The translations under genes and the position numbers were made by a program. The notes beneath the pieces are model-generated. The model saw only the letters and a list, made by a program, of their open reading frames with translations. It ran no database searches and was not told where the DNA came from. Shown here one piece after another: positions 1 through 8,510 of a DNA stretch of 40,274 bases (its first letter is position 1; every line of letters begins with the position of its first letter). This DNA comes from Alphaproteobacteria bacterium (GTDB lineage Bacteria > Pseudomonadota > Alphaproteobacteria > MPNO01 > UBA2964), in contig WHUE01000021.1 in NCBI GenBank assembly GCA_009377375.1, positions 5,396 to 45,669 on the forward strand, read 5' to 3'.

Positions 1-1901
1 CCGATCGCGAACAGCACGACCAGGGCCGGCATCAGCCCGATATTGATGGCCTTCAGCCGCGCGTCCAGCGCATCGATGTCCTCGCGCAGCGCCTGCTGCA
101 CGTCGCGCAGCTCGCGCCGGATCGAAATTGCCTCGTGGCGGAAGGTGTCGATCGCGGTCTTCTGTTCGGGCGACAGGATGACCGTCTTGCCTTCCTTGGT
201 CTCCTTGGTCTCCTTGGTCTCCTTGGTCTGGAGATCCTTCATCTTGGTCTCGATTTCCTTGAGCTTCTCCAGCAGGGCCTGCTCCTTCGAGCGGTAGCGA
301 AGCTCCGCCTCCTTGCGCAACTCCTCGACCTTGTCGAAGGGCCGCTCGGAGACGCCGCGGCTGCGCAGCCCGATCAGCGCGCTGCTGCCGGCCATGTTGT
401 CCACTGCGTTGGTGACGAAATCGCCGTTATTGGCGATCGGCACCGTGACGCGTTGGCCGAAGAAGTCCTGTGTCCGCATCCAGGACCCGTCGGCCAGCAT
501 GTCGGTGTCGGCCACGACGATGAGGTTGGCCGTGTCCTTCGTTTCCTTCAGATGCGGCAGCGGGTCCGCGACCTTCTCGCCCTTCTTGATCTTCGCCTCG
601 CGAATCTCGTCGCGCATCTTGTCCTTCGGCATGCCGTCGGGGAAAGCGCTCTGCAGCTTGCCGGAGATGCGGGCGGCCACGGCCAGGCGCTTGCCGCCGG
701 ATTTGAACTCCTTGAGCAGCTGCGCCGGCTTGGGGTCCTTCATGACCTTCCCGGCGTCGATCGCCATCGACTCCTCGCCCGATTGCAGCAGCGGCTCGAA
801 GGTCAGTCCGGAGCCTTCCTTCGCGCCGATGAAGCCCGAGCTGGCGAGGTTGACCTGCTCCAGTTCGCTGGTAACGACGTCCTTCTTGGCGATCTGGTCG
901 CCGCTCAGCGTGATCCAGGCCAGGTAGTCGGTGATGACCGGCCGGCCCAGCGCGTCGGTGCCGGCGCTGACCCGCTGCGCGCCCTTGCGGTCGCCCAGGA
1001 TCTTGCTCTTGTCGTATTCGATGCCCCAGGCGCCGAAGAGCGTCTTCAGGTCCGAGCCGTCGTCGGGCGGCTGGCGCTGCATGGCGTTGGCGCGCGTCGC
1101 CTCCTCCGAATAGGGGTCGACGAAGACCATCGTCTTGCCGCCGCGCATCACGTACTGGTCGATGTAGTAGCGGTCGACCTCGTCCATGTCGCGCGGGTGG
1201 ATGACCAGCAGCAGGTCAATGTCGTCGGTGATCGGATCCTCCAGCGTCACCCGCTCGACCTGGAAGGATTCCTTGAGCTGCTCGACGATCTGCCACGGGC
1301 GGTAGCGCTTGACCGGGTCGGCGTCCACCGGCAGCGACGAATAGATGCCGATCTTCTTCTTCTTCGGGTTGGCGAGGTTCTGCACCAGCCGGCTGACGTC
1401 GTATTCGAGGAACTGCGCCCGCTGCAGGGTGAAGAACGGGATCACGTCCTGGTCGTCGGTGGTGTTGGTGCCGGCCAGCCCGAAATAGCCGAGATTACCG
1501 GCCTGGGTGATCGGCACGCCGTGCAGCCCGAACCCGACCGCACGGTCCTCCTCCTGAGAGAACGGCTCCGGATAGATGATCTCCAGCTTCAGCACGTTGT
1601 TGGAGAGTTCGACGTAGCGTTCGAGCAGCTCCTGCACCGTGCGCGCGTAGTCCTTCAGCGCCGGGCTCTGCGCGGTCAGGTCGCGCGACAGGAAGAAGCG
1701 CAGCGTCACCGGCTCCTTCAGCGAGGACAGGATTTCCTTCGTGCCGTCGGAGAGCGTGTAGACCTTCTGCTCCGTCAGATCGAGCCGGGCGTTGCGGAAG
1801 ATTTCGGTTGAGAAGATCAGGACGGCGAGAAACAGGATCGCGGCCAGCACGAGGCTGGCGATGGAAAGCGTCCGCCGGTCCCAGGAAGCGATAGCGTTCA
1901 T
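1..1901 (-). CDS. GldG-like ABC transporter auxiliary protein (3' end outside window)
   Basis: Starts at the ATG complementary to 1899-1901 and stays open for about 633 codons to the window edge, so its C-terminus is missing. An N-terminal membrane anchor (about residues 14-36) is followed by a large extracytoplasmic region with the features of the GldG/ABC_transp_aux family (for example RLDLTEQKVYTLSDGTKEIL near residues 40-60). Then comes a charged, probably coiled-coil stretch (about 525-615) and the start of a second membrane segment (from about 618). In this family the protein partners an ABC-2 type permease and ATPase; the substrate is unknown here. It lies 15 bp after the permease stop, with GGGAGGGGG as ribosome binding site, so it is the third gene of an operon. 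A run of four 9-bp units encodes a Thr-Lys-Glu repeat around residues 558-570. Family call is good; function beyond export or cell envelope is inference. Confidence 0.85.
   Translation of the reverse strand, partial: MNAIASWDRRTLSIASLVLAAILFLAVLIFSTEIFRNARLDLTEQKVYTLSDGTKEILSSLKEPVTLRFFLSRDLTAQSPALKDYARTVQELLERYVELSNNVLKLEIIYPEPFSQEEDRAVGFGLHGVPITQAGNLGYFGLAGTNTTDDQDVIPFFTLQRAQFLEYDVSRLVQNLANPKKKKIGIYSSLPVDADPVKRYRPWQIVEQLKESFQVERVTLEDPITDDIDLLLVIHPRDMDEVDRYYIDQYVMRGGKTMVFVDPYSEEATRANAMQRQPPDDGSDLKTLFGAWGIEYDKSKILGDRKGAQRVSAGTDALGRPVITDYLAWITLSGDQIAKKDVVTSELEQVNLASSGFIGAKEGSGLTFEPLLQSGEESMAIDAGKVMKDPKPAQLLKEFKSGGKRLAVAARISGKLQSAFPDGMPKDKMRDEIREAKIKKGEKVADPLPHLKETKDTANLIVVADTDMLADGSWMRTQDFFGQRVTVPIANNGDFVTNAVDNMAGSSALIGLRSRGVSERPFDKVEELRKEAELRYRSKEQALLEKLKEIETKMKDLQTKETKETKETKEGKTVILSPEQKTAIDTFRHEAISIRRELRDVQQALREDIDALDARLKAINIGLMPALVVLFAI
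192..227. repeat. Four tandem 9-bp units coding Thr-Lys-Glu
   Basis: Three perfect copies of CTCCTTGGT (201-227) follow one imperfect copy (TTCCTTGGT, 192-200). On the coding (minus) strand this is an in-frame Thr-Lys-Glu repeat in the predicted coiled-coil part of the GldG-like protein. It keeps frame, so copy-number change would lengthen or shorten the coil without breaking the gene. Confidence 0.9.
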
Positions 1902-1916
1902 TGTTCCGCCCCCTCC

Positions 1917-2651
1917 CTAGGAGCCGCGCTTGAGATCGACGACGACGACGTTGGCGAACAGGAACAGCGTCATGATCGCCAGGAAGAAGATCAGGTCGCG
2001 CAGGTCGATCACCCCCTGAACGATCGAATCATAATGCGTCAGAAAGCTCAGCGACTGCACGAGACCCACCACGAAGCCCGGCGCCCAGCCCTGGAAGACC
2101 GACAGCACCAGCTCCAGCCCGCTCATCATGAACAGGAAGATGACCGCCGCCCCGATCACGAAGGCAATCACCTGGTTGCGGGTGAGCGCCGAGACGAACC
2201 CGCCGATGGAAAGATAGGCGCCGGCCATAAGCAGGCTGCCCAGATAGCTGGCCAGGATCACCCCGTTGTCGGGGTTGCCGAGATAGTTGACCGTGATCCA
2301 CATCGGGAAGGTCAGGGCCAGCGCGATGCCGGTGAAGATCCAGGCGGCGAGGAACTTGCCGAACACGGCCTCGGTGGTGGACACCGGCAGGGTCATCAGC
2401 ATTTCCAGCGTGCCGGCCTTGCGCTCCTCCGCCCACAGCCGCATCGCGACCGCGGGCACCAGGATCAGGTAGAGCCACGGCTGGAAGCCGAAGAGCGGCT
2501 GCAGGTCGGCCTGGCCGCGGTCGAAGAGATTGCCGAAATAGAACGCCGTCGCCCCGTTGAGCGCCACGAAGACGACGATGAACACGTAGGCCAGCGGGGT
2601 GGTGAAATACGCCCTGACTTCGCGCCGGCATATGGCGAGGGTGGTGCTCAT
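1917..2651 (-). CDS. ABC-2 type transporter permease (GldF-like)
   Basis: A 244-residue membrane protein with about six hydrophobic segments (roughly 18-40, 55-75, 103-125, 132-155, 160-188, 218-238), the usual size for GldF-type permeases. The cytoplasmic loop after the second segment has the family pattern LWAEERKAGTLEMLMTLPVS (about residues 73-92), which in ABC-2 permeases lies next to the ATPase contact. It begins 12 bp after the ATPase gene ends, and the GldG-like gene follows 15 bp after its own stop, so the three are co-transcribed in the order ATPase, permease, auxiliary protein. GGGGAA seven bases before the ATG is a plausible ribosome binding site. The transported substrate cannot be told from sequence. 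Confidence 0.9.
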   Translation of the reverse strand: MSTTLAICRREVRAYFTTPLAYVFIVVFVALNGATAFYFGNLFDRGQADLQPLFGFQPWLYLILVPAVAMRLWAEERKAGTLEMLMTLPVSTTEAVFGKFLAAWIFTGIALALTFPMWITVNYLGNPDNGVILASYLGSLLMAGAYLSIGGFVSALTRNQVIAFVIGAAVIFLFMMSGLELVLSVFQGWAPGFVVGLVQSLSFLTHYDSIVQGVIDLRDLIFFLAIMTLFLFANVVVVDLKRGS

Positions 2652-2663
2652 GCTGAAATTCCC

Positions 2664-3608
2664 CTACGCCGCCGTGGTGAGCTCGCGGAACACGTCGTCG
2701 AGCCGGCCACGCTCGACGCGCAACTCGTCGATCCGGAAGTCGCTGCCGCGAAGCTGGGCGCTGACCCGGTCGATGATTACCCCGCCCGACTGCGAAAACG
2801 CGATCAGTTGCGCCGCGCCGCTTCCGTCGGAGACGACCTCGACCGAGGCCACGCCCTCGATCGCCGAAATCTGGCCGCGGCAGGCATCGGCCTGATCGCC
2901 GGGCAGGCGGACGACGACCGCGTTGTGGTGGCGCGACCGCGCCTCGAGCTCCAGCGGGGTGCCGTCGGCAACGATGCGCCCCCTGGCGATGACGATGGCG
3001 CGCGAGCACACCATCTCCACCTCTTCCAGCAGGTGGGTGGAAATGACGATCGCCTTGTTGGGCGCCATCTCGTTGATGAGGCGGCGCACCTCGTGCTTCT
3101 GGTTCGGATCGAGCCCATCGGTCGGTTCGTCGAGAATGAGGACGTCCGGGTCGTGCAGGATGGCCTGGGCGATGCCGACGCGGCGCTTGAAACCCTTGGA
3201 CAGCGTGCCGATGGACTGGCGCAGCACGTGGCGGATGTTGATGCGCTCCGCCGCCTGCCCGATCGCCCGTCCCTTCGCCGCGCCGCTGATTCCGCGCACG
3301 TCGGCGACGAAGCCGAGCAGCTCCAGCGGCGTCATGTCCTCATACAGCGGCGCGCCCTCGGGCAGATAGCCGATGCGCTTCTTCACCGCGATCGGATCGG
3401 TTGCGACGTCGAAACCCTCGACCAGAACGCGGCCGGAGGTCGGGGGCAGGAAGCCCGTTACCATCCGCATCGCGGTGGTCTTGCCCGCGCCGTTCGGTCC
3501 CAGGAACCCGAGCACCTCTCCCCGGTCCACCGAGAAGCTGATGCCGTCTACCGCCGTCAAAGAGCCGAAGCGCTTGATCAGCCCCTCGATCTCCAGCATC
3601 TGAGTCAT
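2664..3608 (-). CDS. ABC transporter ATP-binding protein (GldA-like)
   Basis: A 314-residue ATPase and first gene of the operon. Walker A GPNGAGKTT is at residues 37-45, the signature LSKGF at 136-140 and Walker B VLILDEP at 156-162, with DGLDPNQ following; the switch histidine lies in ISTHLLEE. The Q-loop position reads YLPEG, with Glu instead of Gln, a variation I associate with GldA-like ATPases. The last 90 or so residues form a regulatory C-terminal extension typical of ABC-2 drug/gliding-type ATPases. It energises the permease encoded next. The start has GGGAGA nine bases upstream. The 233 bp between this gene and the next one upstream must carry the promoter, but I see no convincing -35/-10 pair there. 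Confidence 0.93.
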   Translation of the reverse strand: MTQMLEIEGLIKRFGSLTAVDGISFSVDRGEVLGFLGPNGAGKTTAMRMVTGFLPPTSGRVLVEGFDVATDPIAVKKRIGYLPEGAPLYEDMTPLELLGFVADVRGISGAAKGRAIGQAAERINIRHVLRQSIGTLSKGFKRRVGIAQAILHDPDVLILDEPTDGLDPNQKHEVRRLINEMAPNKAIVISTHLLEEVEMVCSRAIVIARGRIVADGTPLELEARSRHHNAVVVRLPGDQADACRGQISAIEGVASVEVVSDGSGAAQLIAFSQSGGVIIDRVSAQLRGSDFRIDELRVERGRLDDVFRELTTAA

Positions 3609-3841
3609 CGTGCGATGTCTCCCTCTCCCCGTGCCCCCACGTCCCGGTCGTTTCGCCGGCCCCGGCGCCTCCGGGCGCCGGCCGTACTGCCGGAATGATC
3701 CTGAATTGCGGTGGGCAATAGCGCTTTAAACTACTCTAATCTATCCGTTTTTAGCGATCCCCCGAATTCAGGCGTGCCATGATTTGGAGGTTCGCCGCCC
3801 TAATGTCAAGACAACTCTGGCAATCGGGCGAGAATGTGGCG

Positions 3842-4951
3842 CTATTGGATGCCGAGCAGCGCCGCCGCCCGATCCGCGATGGCGAGAGAGGCCGTCATGC
3901 CCGGCGATTCGATGCCGAAAAGGTTGACCAGCCCGGCCACGCCGTGGCCCTCCGGCCCCTGCACCATGAAGTCGCAGGCCGGCTCGCCCGGCGCCTGCAG
4001 CTTCGGCCGGATGCCGGAATAGCCCGGCAGGATCGCGCCGTCGGCGAGGTCCGGATAGTAGCGCCTGACCGCCTCGTAGAACACCTCGGCGCGAGCGGGA
4101 TCGACGTCGTAGTAGATTTCCTCGATCCATTCCACGTCGGGCCCGAACCTCACCTGGCCGCCGAGATCGACGGTCACGTGGACCCCCAGACCGGCCTTCT
4201 CCGGCACCGGATAGATCGGGTGCTTGAAAGGCGGCCGGCCGACCAGCGAATAGTAGTTGCCCTTGGCGTAGTAGCAGGGCGGGATCGCGTTCGACGGGAT
4301 GCCGGCGATCGAGGCCGCGATCTTCTGCGCGTGCAGCCCGCCGGAATTCACCACCAGCCCGGTACGGATGCGCGACGGGTCGGCGCCGCCGACCTCCAGT
4401 TCGATGCCGTCCTCGTCCACATGGCCGCCGACGACCGGGGACTGGAAGACGATGAAGCCGCTGTTGTCCTCGATGTCGCCCTGATAGGCGAGCATCAGCC
4501 CGTGGCTGTCGATGATGCCGGTGGACGGCGACCACAGCGCGCCGACGCATGACACCGCGGGCTCCATCGCGCGGACGTCGGCGGCGGTGCGCCATTCCAG
4601 GTCGTTCACCCCGTTGGCCGCGGCCGCGGCCTTGAGCCGCTCCAGCTCCGCCATCTGGTCGTCGGCGGTGGCGACGATGTACTTGCCGATGCGTCGGTGC
4701 TCGACGCCGTGCTCCTCGCAGAACCGGTAGAGCTGGCGTTTGCCGTCGACGCAGAACAGGGCCTTCAGGCTGTCCTTGGGATAGTAGATGCCGGCGTGGA
4801 TGACCTCCGAATTGCGCGAACTGGTTTCGGTGCCGACGGTGTCCGCCGCTTCCAGCACGATCACCTCGCGCCCGGCCAGAGCAAGGCGTCGGGCGACCGC
4901 GAGCCCCACCACCCCGGCGCCGATCACCACGCAGTCGACGCGCTCCGTCAT
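3842..4951 (-). CDS. FAD-dependent oxidoreductase, LhgO (L-2-hydroxyglutarate oxidase)-like
   Basis: A 369-residue flavoprotein of the DAO fold. The dinucleotide-binding motif IGAGVVG sits at residues 10-16 and the acidic end of the second strand at VLEAAD. The segment TSSRNSEVIHAGIYYPKDSL (about 43-62) matches the substrate/flavin region characteristic of L-2-hydroxyglutarate oxidases (SGVIHAGVYY type). The C-terminal GYSGIRPKLQAPG and MVQGPEGHGVAGLVNLFGIE are typical DAO FAD-contact regions. Known members oxidise L-2-hydroxyglutarate to 2-oxoglutarate and pass electrons to the quinone pool; another 2-hydroxyacid substrate is possible. It starts 3 bp after the DUF924 stop, so the two are co-transcribed and probably translationally coupled. 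Confidence 0.85.
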   Translation of the reverse strand: MTERVDCVVIGAGVVGLAVARRLALAGREVIVLEAADTVGTETSSRNSEVIHAGIYYPKDSLKALFCVDGKRQLYRFCEEHGVEHRRIGKYIVATADDQMAELERLKAAAAANGVNDLEWRTAADVRAMEPAVSCVGALWSPSTGIIDSHGLMLAYQGDIEDNSGFIVFQSPVVGGHVDEDGIELEVGGADPSRIRTGLVVNSGGLHAQKIAASIAGIPSNAIPPCYYAKGNYYSLVGRPPFKHPIYPVPEKAGLGVHVTVDLGGQVRFGPDVEWIEEIYYDVDPARAEVFYEAVRRYYPDLADGAILPGYSGIRPKLQAPGEPACDFMVQGPEGHGVAGLVNLFGIESPGMTASLAIADRAAALLGIQ

Positions 4952-4954
4952 TCC

Positions 4955-5536
4955 TCAGAACCCTTCCTCATGGTCGGCAAGGTACGCGCGCTCCTCGTCC
5001 GTCGTCTCCCGCCCGAGCACGCCGTTGCGGTGCGGGAACCGGCCGAACCGGGCGATGACGTCGCGGTGCCGCAGGGCGTACTGCACCGCTTCTGTCTTGC
5101 GGTCGTGGAGCGGCATCGCCTCGATCAGGGTGACGCCGCGCTCCTGCTCCGCCAGGTCCTCGCTATGCTCGAACGGCAGATAGAAGAAATGCCGCTGCAC
5201 CGGCTCCACGGCGCGGTCGTGACCGCGGTCGATGGCCGCCTTGGCCAGTTCCAGCGCCTTCGCATCGTTGGCGAAGGCAGCGGCGGATTCGCGCCGCAGG
5301 TTGCGCGAGAACTGGTCCAGCAGGATGACCAGCGCCAGTGCGCCCCGCGGCGTCTCGATCCAGTCGTCAAGCTCGCCTGCGGCCGCGCGGGCGTACAGGG
5401 CGCCGAAGCGGTCGCCGATCTCCGCGTCGAATGCGTCGCTGCGGCGGAACCATTCGTCGCGATGCCCGCCATAGCCGGGATCGCCTGGCCGCCCGAACCA
5501 GAATTCGAGAACCGCTTCGCTGTCGCCTGTCGTCAT
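4955..5536 (-). CDS. DUF924 family protein
   Basis: The 193-residue product has the hallmarks of DUF924: VLEFWFG near the N-terminus, TPRGALALVILLDQFSRN in the middle and RHFFYLPFEHSEDL further on. The family forms an all-helical, TPR-like fold; its biochemical role is not established. The frame is open further upstream to 5596, but family similarity begins at MTTGDSEAVLEFWFG and a GGAGG lies 13 bases before this ATG, so 5536 is taken as the start. It is the first gene of a two-gene unit with the LhgO-like oxidoreductase (3-bp gap). The link between the two is positional only. Confidence 0.88.
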   Translation of the reverse strand: MTTGDSEAVLEFWFGRPGDPGYGGHRDEWFRRSDAFDAEIGDRFGALYARAAAGELDDWIETPRGALALVILLDQFSRNLRRESAAAFANDAKALELAKAAIDRGHDRAVEPVQRHFFYLPFEHSEDLAEQERGVTLIEAMPLHDRKTEAVQYALRHRDVIARFGRFPHRNGVLGRETTDEERAYLADHEEGF

Positions 5537-5617
5537 CTTCGGGCCGGTGCCTCCGGAAACCGGCCCTGTCCTATCCCGCGGCGCAGCGCGGGGCAAGCCG
5601 GCGCGGAGGGATTCGTC

Positions 5618-5730
5618 TAAAATTTTATACTTATTTCTATTTATTTAAATATTAAATTATATGGCATTTATTACATATTTAGAGCCAGTTTTGCTTGACA
5701 ATTACTATTTTCATTATTATAACAATTCCC
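5618..5730 (+). promoter_or_regulatory. Near-consensus sigma-70 promoter in an AT-rich patch
   Basis: A roughly 110-bp strongly AT-rich patch sits in otherwise GC-rich DNA. It holds TTGACA (5695-5700), a 17-bp spacer and TATAAC (5718-5723): a perfect -35 and a 5/6 -10. Transcription would begin near 5730, giving a leader of about 38 bases before the ATG at 5768. Upstream A/T tracts could act as an UP element or a nucleoid-protein binding region; that part is inference. Confidence 0.75.
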
Positions 5731-5767
5731 GAAGGATGCACGACGACCGTGCGCCAAGGTGAGTGTC

Positions 5768-6511
5768 ATGAACACATTCGAGATCCGCACCTTCAAGGAT
5801 GGGCGCTGGACCACCGATTCCCGCTGCAACAGCAACGAGGAAGCGCTGGCCGTCGCCAATACCCTCGCCGGCGACCGCAACATCGCCGGGGTGAAGGTCG
5901 TCGAGGAAACCTACGACGAGAACCAGGGGCTTTTCCGCGAAAAGACGATCTTCAGCTACTTCAAGCAGGACGACAAGGTCTTCAACCCGCGGCTGCAGAA
6001 GAAGAAGGAGTCGGCCGGAGGCGGCGCCGCGGCCGCCGCGATACGCCGCGCCGAGGCGGAAAAGGGCGGCGGGCTCGACGCCCGGGCCTGGATGCTGATC
6101 CTGGGGCTGCTGGTCAGTCTCGGCGGCAATGTCGGGCTGGCGATGTACTGGGGCAACGGCAATCTGGAAACCTCGATGGCGGGCAAGGCGCGCAGCAGCG
6201 GCGTGGACCTGGTCGTCTACGATCTGCCCCCGGTGACCACCAACTACAAAGACAAGACCGGCACAAAGGTGGTGAAGATGCGGCTGGGGCTGGAGTTGTC
6301 GAGCCAGGACAACGTCGCCGCGGTGCAGGAGCGCCTATCGAGCATCATCAACCGCGTCGCCAACGATCTGAGCGCGCTGGACGGCCAGGACCTCAACAGC
6401 GCGACCAGCCTGAACCAGCTGCGCGACGCGCTGCAGGAAGGCGTGCAGAAGGCCGCCGGCGAGGACACGCCGATTGAGGGCGTGCTGTTCAAGGAGGTGC
6501 TGGTGTTCTGA
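5768..6511 (+). CDS. Membrane protein with FliL-like C-terminal domain
   Basis: A 247-residue protein in three parts. Residues 1-66 are a small charged domain (FEIRTFKDGRW at the start, FREKTIFSYFK at the end) that I do not recognise. An Ala/Gly-rich linker leads to one membrane segment at about 107-128. Residues about 148-247 look like the periplasmic domain of FliL: a short strand, then DNVAAVQERLSSIINRVAND, a helix pair with LNQLRDALQEGVQ, and the terminal PIEGVLFKEVLVF that resembles the FliL ending. FliL acts next to the flagellar stator, but no flagellar gene is nearby. The ATG at 5768 is preferred over the in-frame GTG at 5759 because AAGGTGAG lies just before it. It is a single-gene unit with a strong promoter upstream and a strong terminator downstream. 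Confidence 0.7.
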   Translation: MNTFEIRTFKDGRWTTDSRCNSNEEALAVANTLAGDRNIAGVKVVEETYDENQGLFREKTIFSYFKQDDKVFNPRLQKKKESAGGGAAAAAIRRAEAEKGGGLDARAWMLILGLLVSLGGNVGLAMYWGNGNLETSMAGKARSSGVDLVVYDLPPVTTNYKDKTGTKVVKMRLGLELSSQDNVAAVQERLSSIINRVANDLSALDGQDLNSATSLNQLRDALQEGVQKAAGEDTPIEGVLFKEVLVF

Positions 6512-6559
6512 TCCGCGGCGATCGACACGCAGCCCAACGGTTCTCGGGACGTCCGAGGC

Positions 6560-6637
6560 TGCCCGCGGGCGGCGGCAGGGCGAACCGGCTTCCCCCTCCG
6601 GCCTTATCGTCCCGCCTGCCGCCCGCGGGCACTTTTT
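6560..6637 (+). terminator. Rho-independent terminator after the FliL-like gene
   Basis: Arms 6560-6579 and 6615-6631 pair over about 17 bp (TGCCCGCGGGCGGC with GCCGCCCGCGGGCA, plus AGG/CCT after a 3-base bulge). CTTTTT follows at 6632-6637. The loop is about 35 bases. The T-run is on the plus strand, so it serves the gene ending at 6511. Confidence 0.8.
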
Positions 6638-6686
6638 CGATGGCGGACCTGTTTCGCGACCGGCGAAAAGGCAATAAGGTCCGGCC

Positions 6687-7802
6687 ATGAGCGCACACGG
6701 CATAAAGCCCGTCGGCTACCTGGACTGCCCCGGCGGCGGCCAGGTCCGGGTCGACGGCAACTTCGCCTATATCGGCCACATGGAATGGCCGCACGGCACC
6801 TCCATCGTCGATATCAGCGACCCGTCGAAACCGGCAACGGTCGCCGAGATCGCGATGCCGCCTCATACCCATTCGCACAAGGTGCGGGTCCAGGACGGGC
6901 TGATGGTGGTCAACCACGAGCGCCTCGGCGGCGGACCGCAGCCGGACGATTTCTCCGGCGGGCTCGGCTTCTGGGACGTGACCGACCCGAAGGCGCCGAA
7001 GCATATCGGCAACTGGGCCACGCCGGGCCGCGGCGTCCACCGCTTCGATTTCGATGGGCGCCACGTCTACATGTCGCCGACGGTGGACGGCTATGTCGGC
7101 AATATCATGATGATCCTCGACGTTGCCGATCCCCTGAAGCCGCAGGAGGCCGGGCGCTGGTGGATTCCCGGCCAGTGGAAGGTCGGCGGCGAGGCCTATC
7201 CTTGGGAGGGCCTGCCGGCGCCGCGCTGCCATCATCCGCTGCGCATGGGCGACCGGCTCTATGTCAGCTACTGGCATCACGGGTTCTTCATTCTGGACAT
7301 TTCGGACATGGCGAAGCCGGTGCCGGTGTCGGGCTTCGCCACCAGCCCGGCCTTCCCGCATCCGGAGCACACCGCGCTGCCGATCCCCTTCCCCGTCCAG
7401 GACCGCAGGCTGATGATCCTGGCCGACGAGGATGTCGCCAAGCTGCGCCCGCACGCCCCGGCCTTCGCCTGGGTCGTGGACATCACGGTGGAGCAGCAGC
7501 CGCTGCCCATCGCCACCATCCAGCCCGCGGGCCAGGGCAGGGCCCCGGCACCGTCCATGACCGGCTGCCACCAGCCGTCCGAGGTGGTCACCGGCACCGA
7601 GATTCCGTTCGCGTGGTTCGCCCAGGGGCTGCGCGTGTTCGACATCAAGGACCCCTACGCGCCGGAGGAGGTCGCCTGGTTCCAGCCGGATCCGCCGCCC
7701 GGCGAGGCCCGGCTGTCCAGTAACGACGTCACCATCGACGACCGCGGGCTGATCTACCTGATCGACCGCGTCCGCGGCCTGCACATAGTCGAGCGGAGCT
7801 GA
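6687..7802 (+). CDS. LVIVD-repeat beta-propeller protein
   Basis: A 371-residue protein built from repeats of the LVIVD type, each ending in a strand plus an Asp-Pro turn: SIVDISDPSKP, FWDVTDPKAP, MILDVADPLKP, FILDISDMAKP, WVVDITVEQQP and VFDIKDPYAP. The repeats space across the whole chain, implying a beta-propeller. Several His-rich loops (PPHTHSHK, RCHHPL, YWHHGFF) face what would be the repeat junctions and could bind metal. No signal peptide is visible, so it is probably cytoplasmic. No enzymatic role can be assigned. TAAGG seven bases before the ATG supports the start. It is flanked by a terminator upstream and a convergent GST gene downstream (9-bp gap). Confidence 0.85.
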   Translation: MSAHGIKPVGYLDCPGGGQVRVDGNFAYIGHMEWPHGTSIVDISDPSKPATVAEIAMPPHTHSHKVRVQDGLMVVNHERLGGGPQPDDFSGGLGFWDVTDPKAPKHIGNWATPGRGVHRFDFDGRHVYMSPTVDGYVGNIMMILDVADPLKPQEAGRWWIPGQWKVGGEAYPWEGLPAPRCHHPLRMGDRLYVSYWHHGFFILDISDMAKPVPVSGFATSPAFPHPEHTALPIPFPVQDRRLMILADEDVAKLRPHAPAFAWVVDITVEQQPLPIATIQPAGQGRAPAPSMTGCHQPSEVVTGTEIPFAWFAQGLRVFDIKDPYAPEEVAWFQPDPPPGEARLSSNDVTIDDRGLIYLIDRVRGLHIVERS

Positions 7803-7811
7803 CAGGCGGCC

Positions 7812-8435
7812 TTAGCCGAACGGCGTCCAGGCCTTCTGCACCGCCGGGCGGGCCTTGATTGCGTCGTGCCAGCGTTTCAGGTTGGGATGGTCGCCGAGGC
7901 CGATCCCCTCGTCGCCATGCAGGTGCACGTCCGGATAGACGGAAATGTCGGCCACGGTGTAGCTGTCGCCGGCGAGGTATTCGTTCTCGCCCAGATGCCG
8001 TTCGAACATGGCGAGCATGTCGCGCAGCACGCCGTCATAATGCTCCTTCGCCTTCGGCACGTCTTCCGGGTTGCGCTTCCAGAAGAAGCCGTACTGCTGC
8101 GCCAGCGTCGTCCAGGTCGCGCTGCCGTAGAACAGCCACTGATCGACCTTCACCTGCTTCAGCGGGTCGGACGGGTACAGCCCGTTATCGGCCTTGGTCC
8201 CCAGATATTTCAGGATGGCACCGGATTCGCACAGCGTGACCCGGTTGCCGCCCGGCCCGTCGGTGTCGATCAGCGCCGGGATCTTGTGGCCGGGACTGAT
8301 CTTCAGGTAGCCCGGCTCGAACTGCTTCTTCTCGCGGATATTCACGGGCTTGAGCTCGTAAGGCAGCCCGCTCTCCTCCATCCCGTGCCGCGCCTTGTAG
8401 CCGTTGTCGGTCATCCACGTGTAAAGCTCGATCAT
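7812..8435 (-). CDS. Glutathione S-transferase, nu-class/YfcG-YghU-like
   Basis: A 207-residue two-domain GST. The thioredoxin-like N-terminal half has MIELYTWMTDNGYKARHGME, FEPGYLKISPGHKIPAL with the cis-Pro, and CESGAILKYL as the glutathione gamma-glutamyl contact. The helical C-terminal half contains YTVADISVYP, the usual N-capping box region. The LKISPGHKIPALID stretch is most like the disulfide-bond reductase GSTs YfcG/YghU. The open frame runs upstream to 8567, but the ATG at 8435 has GGGAGG six bases before it and starts the family match. It is divergent from the gentisate dioxygenase-like gene, 134 bp apart. A role as glutathione-dependent maleylpyruvate isomerase is conceivable from that neighbour but not supported by motifs. 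Confidence 0.88.
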   Translation of the reverse strand: MIELYTWMTDNGYKARHGMEESGLPYELKPVNIREKKQFEPGYLKISPGHKIPALIDTDGPGGNRVTLCESGAILKYLGTKADNGLYPSDPLKQVKVDQWLFYGSATWTTLAQQYGFFWKRNPEDVPKAKEHYDGVLRDMLAMFERHLGENEYLAGDSYTVADISVYPDVHLHGDEGIGLGDHPNLKRWHDAIKARPAVQKAWTPFG

Positions 8436-8510
8436 CTCTGCCTCCCTGTGCCCATCGGTCGAGCGCACTGTAGCGGCGGGCGCGGGCGCTGAACAGCGGC
8501 AGCATACGCA

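Noticed and set aside
135..1811. Long open frame on the plus strand opposite the GldG-like gene
   Set aside because: It is the antisense shadow of a real gene in GC-rich DNA. The minus-strand frame has family motifs and a ribosome binding site; the plus frame has an Arg/Leu/Asp-rich composition and no recognisable domain.
5671..5883. A 70-codon minus-strand frame across the AT-rich promoter patch
   Set aside because: It overlaps the promoter and the start of the FliL-like gene and has no ribosome binding site or family match.
7812..8435. Maleylpyruvate isomerase partner of the gentisate dioxygenase
   Set aside because: Position next to the ring-cleavage gene suggests it, but the motifs fit YfcG/YghU-type GSTs better than zeta-class isomerases, and the genes are divergent.
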